A stretch of DNA of 64,000 nt from Nepenthes gracilis (Eukaryota > Streptophyta > Magnoliopsida > Caryophyllales > Nepenthaceae). A program made the position numbers and the translations under genes. The notes below the pieces were generated by a model. It saw nothing but the letters and a program-made list of their open reading frames with translations. It had not been told where the DNA came from and searched no databases. Position 1 is the stretch's first letter. The number at the start of each line of letters is the position of its first letter. Of the stretch, positions 62,215 through 64,000 are shown one piece after another. Where the stretch lies: NCBI GenBank assembly GCA_033239525.1, contig BSYO01000003.1, positions 27,955,540 through 28,019,539 on the forward strand. Direction: 5' to 3'.

Positions 62215-62345
62215 TATTTCTAGTTAAAGTAATCCTACTTCATGCGATCTCTCTTACCACAATAAGAGCATTTAAAATCCTTAAAATTGAACCAACAATT
62301 TTTTCTTTCTAACTTGTCGCCTCTTGATTTTATGTGTCTATGACC
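62215..62345 (-). pseudogene. Copia-type gag zinc-knuckle scrap
   Basis: The minus strand reads FKDFKCSYCGKRDRMK followed by a stop and D-Y, close to the CX2CX4HX4C knuckle of plant Copia gag with the His and last Cys lost. The neighbouring sequence has no further domain that I can name. It is a short, old remnant. Confidence 0.45.
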
Positions 62346-64000
62346 TCTAGTGGTGTGGCGACTCAAAATAATGGTGTAACCTTGATCCTCTAAATTGTAA
62401 TGTTGTATTTTTTTTTTTTTTTGTCAACAATGATATATTGCTCAAATGATATAACAAATAATACTCTTTAATTTTACAAGCTTATGTCTATGAGTATAAT
62501 ATTTAAAATCTCATAATACTCCAATATAGTCTTACAAACTATAGCCACAAGTGCTTGACTCAAAGTAATCAAAATAACATCATAAAAATCTTTAAGTCTT
62601 TCATCTATCTAGTTATATTATCCATCGTACAGTAACTTGTGTTGTCAAAGAAAAATATATATAACAATAAATAAGTCAGATATATATCAAATAATATTAT
62701 AATCTAGGGCAATAATAAAATTCAAATATACAACGATAATAGAAATTAAATTTAAACAACTCAGATTGAATCAACATTTTGAGTTCTAAAAACACATGGC
62801 TCTAAAAGGTCTCATTGGCCAAGCCAAAATTAATGATCTTAACAAGCATGTGGCGACCTAATCCCATCGACTCCTAGCCAAACCAAACAATGCCATGTCA
62901 ACAATATCAATAGGAATGTGGTAATCTAAACCATTTAACTTCTGGTTTATTAAACTATGTGTTTCAACAAACTTAATAAAAAAAATCTTAAAATATTATA
63001 TTTTCTTCTACAGAGAACATATGGCCAATGATCCTAACAACTCACCATCAATCCAATAACATGGTCTAATCATCTTATAATCATTCCAAATGATAAGATC
63101 ATCCATAATCCCAATGACTTTCCACGACTCCAAAAATGGCGGCTAATTGCCTTGCAACTATCACCAATATTATGCCTTTCTATAATCTCAATAATTCTCC
63201 ACCACTTTTAGTAGGAACCAATTTTTAATATCGTAGATATTTAGACTTGAACAATTCTCATAGATGCCACAAGAGAAAATATAACAAAAATATACCATCA
63301 AAATTATAAGAATGATCTCAATATCGAATGATGAATACTATACTAAAATGTTAAATGTCTATAAATTCATACACTTTAGTGTATTCTTATATCTTTTTTT
63401 TATATATTTTTATTGAATATAGAACGATATTGACTGTACAAGACCTGACCATAAAAACTTCTTGAGTCCTATGTCATGCTTACATGTATTTTGATACCAC
63501 ACTTTACCAATGCTAATATTATTAAGAATTATGACAATAATATAATATAAATTGAGACTTGTTAACTACACAAAAACATGAAACAAATAAAATATTTGAA
63601 CATAAGAATTCAATAAAATCAAGAAATTGAATCATTATTTTATAAGAAATTTATAAGGAAAGATTTAATATATCTGCCGCTGAATTTATCATAATTTAGT
63701 TATCAATATCCATCATAATTATCATTTATTATATCAACTAGTAAATAATGGAATCTCACTCATTATATTGGGTTACCCAAAAATAATTTAAAAATTCTTC
63801 ACTAACAAAACATTAAAATTTTTTTTATAAAATTTTAAATACTAATAATATTTTAATGTATATAGTTATAGAAATAATATTTTATAAGTCTATAAATATA
63901 AATCTATTTATTTGATAAATAATATAATTTTAATTCAATTCATAACCAAGTTTATTTAAATTTTTAAATATATTTTTAATTTAAGTGCATAATTTTTTTA
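62346..64000. other. AT-rich intergenic DNA, no gene seen
   Basis: There is a poly-T run at 62,409-62,422 and otherwise AT-rich sequence without coding frames or repeat borders. Old Copia DNA may extend into it, since it follows the gag scrap on the minus strand, but I see no motif. Confidence 0.55.

Overview
The window is nuclear DNA from a eudicot plant, probably woody. It is AT-rich and full of introns and retrotransposons. It carries plant Copia and Ty3/gypsy elements, a plant-type L1 LINE remnant with a zf-RVT-like tail, and two ordinary plant gene families. I cannot name the species. No rRNA, tRNA, CRISPR or bacterial-style operon was seen. Only two genes look functional: a short-chain dehydrogenase/reductase (SDR1, + strand, 12.2-15.8 kb) and the RNA exosome cap subunit RRP4 (- strand, 49.5-57.5 kb, seven exons, 328 codons by my splicing).

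The left two thirds (1-43.3 kb) is a broken array of an SDR-based duplication. Block A (1-11.08 kb) and block B (29.96-41.30 kb) are diverged copies of one segment. In block B that segment directly follows a dead SDR copy (SDR2, 26.8-29.6 kb), so block A probably follows another SDR copy just left of the window. A third copy, inverted, keeps only the last exon (42.69-43.07 kb). After the duplication, each block received its own Copia element of the same family at a different site: 3.8-9.6 kb in block A and 33.9-40.0 kb in block B. Each block keeps the empty site of the other's insertion.

Between SDR1 and SDR2 lies a nest of retrotransposon pieces. It includes a 3.6 kb solo LTR (16,851-20,442) with a perfect 5-bp target duplication. 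It also includes a gypsy LTR with gag and the start of the protease region (23.7-26.5 kb), which stops where SDR2 homology begins and has replaced the SDR2 promoter and first exon. From 43.3 to 48.6 kb there is decayed GC-richer gypsy-like DNA with two LTR ends, one of them carrying an expanded array of about 53-bp repeats. RRP4 follows, with an antisense LINE remnant in its 4.8 kb fourth intron. The right end (58-64 kb) is AT-rich, with an inverted truncated relative of the solo LTR, a possible decayed small secreted-peptide gene and a Copia gag scrap.

I found no convincing new molecular system. The most informative signals are the reciprocal empty sites, the hidden first exon of SDR1, the orphan inverted SDR exon and the decay patterns of the elements. 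All calls come from reading the sequence. No database search or alignment program was run.
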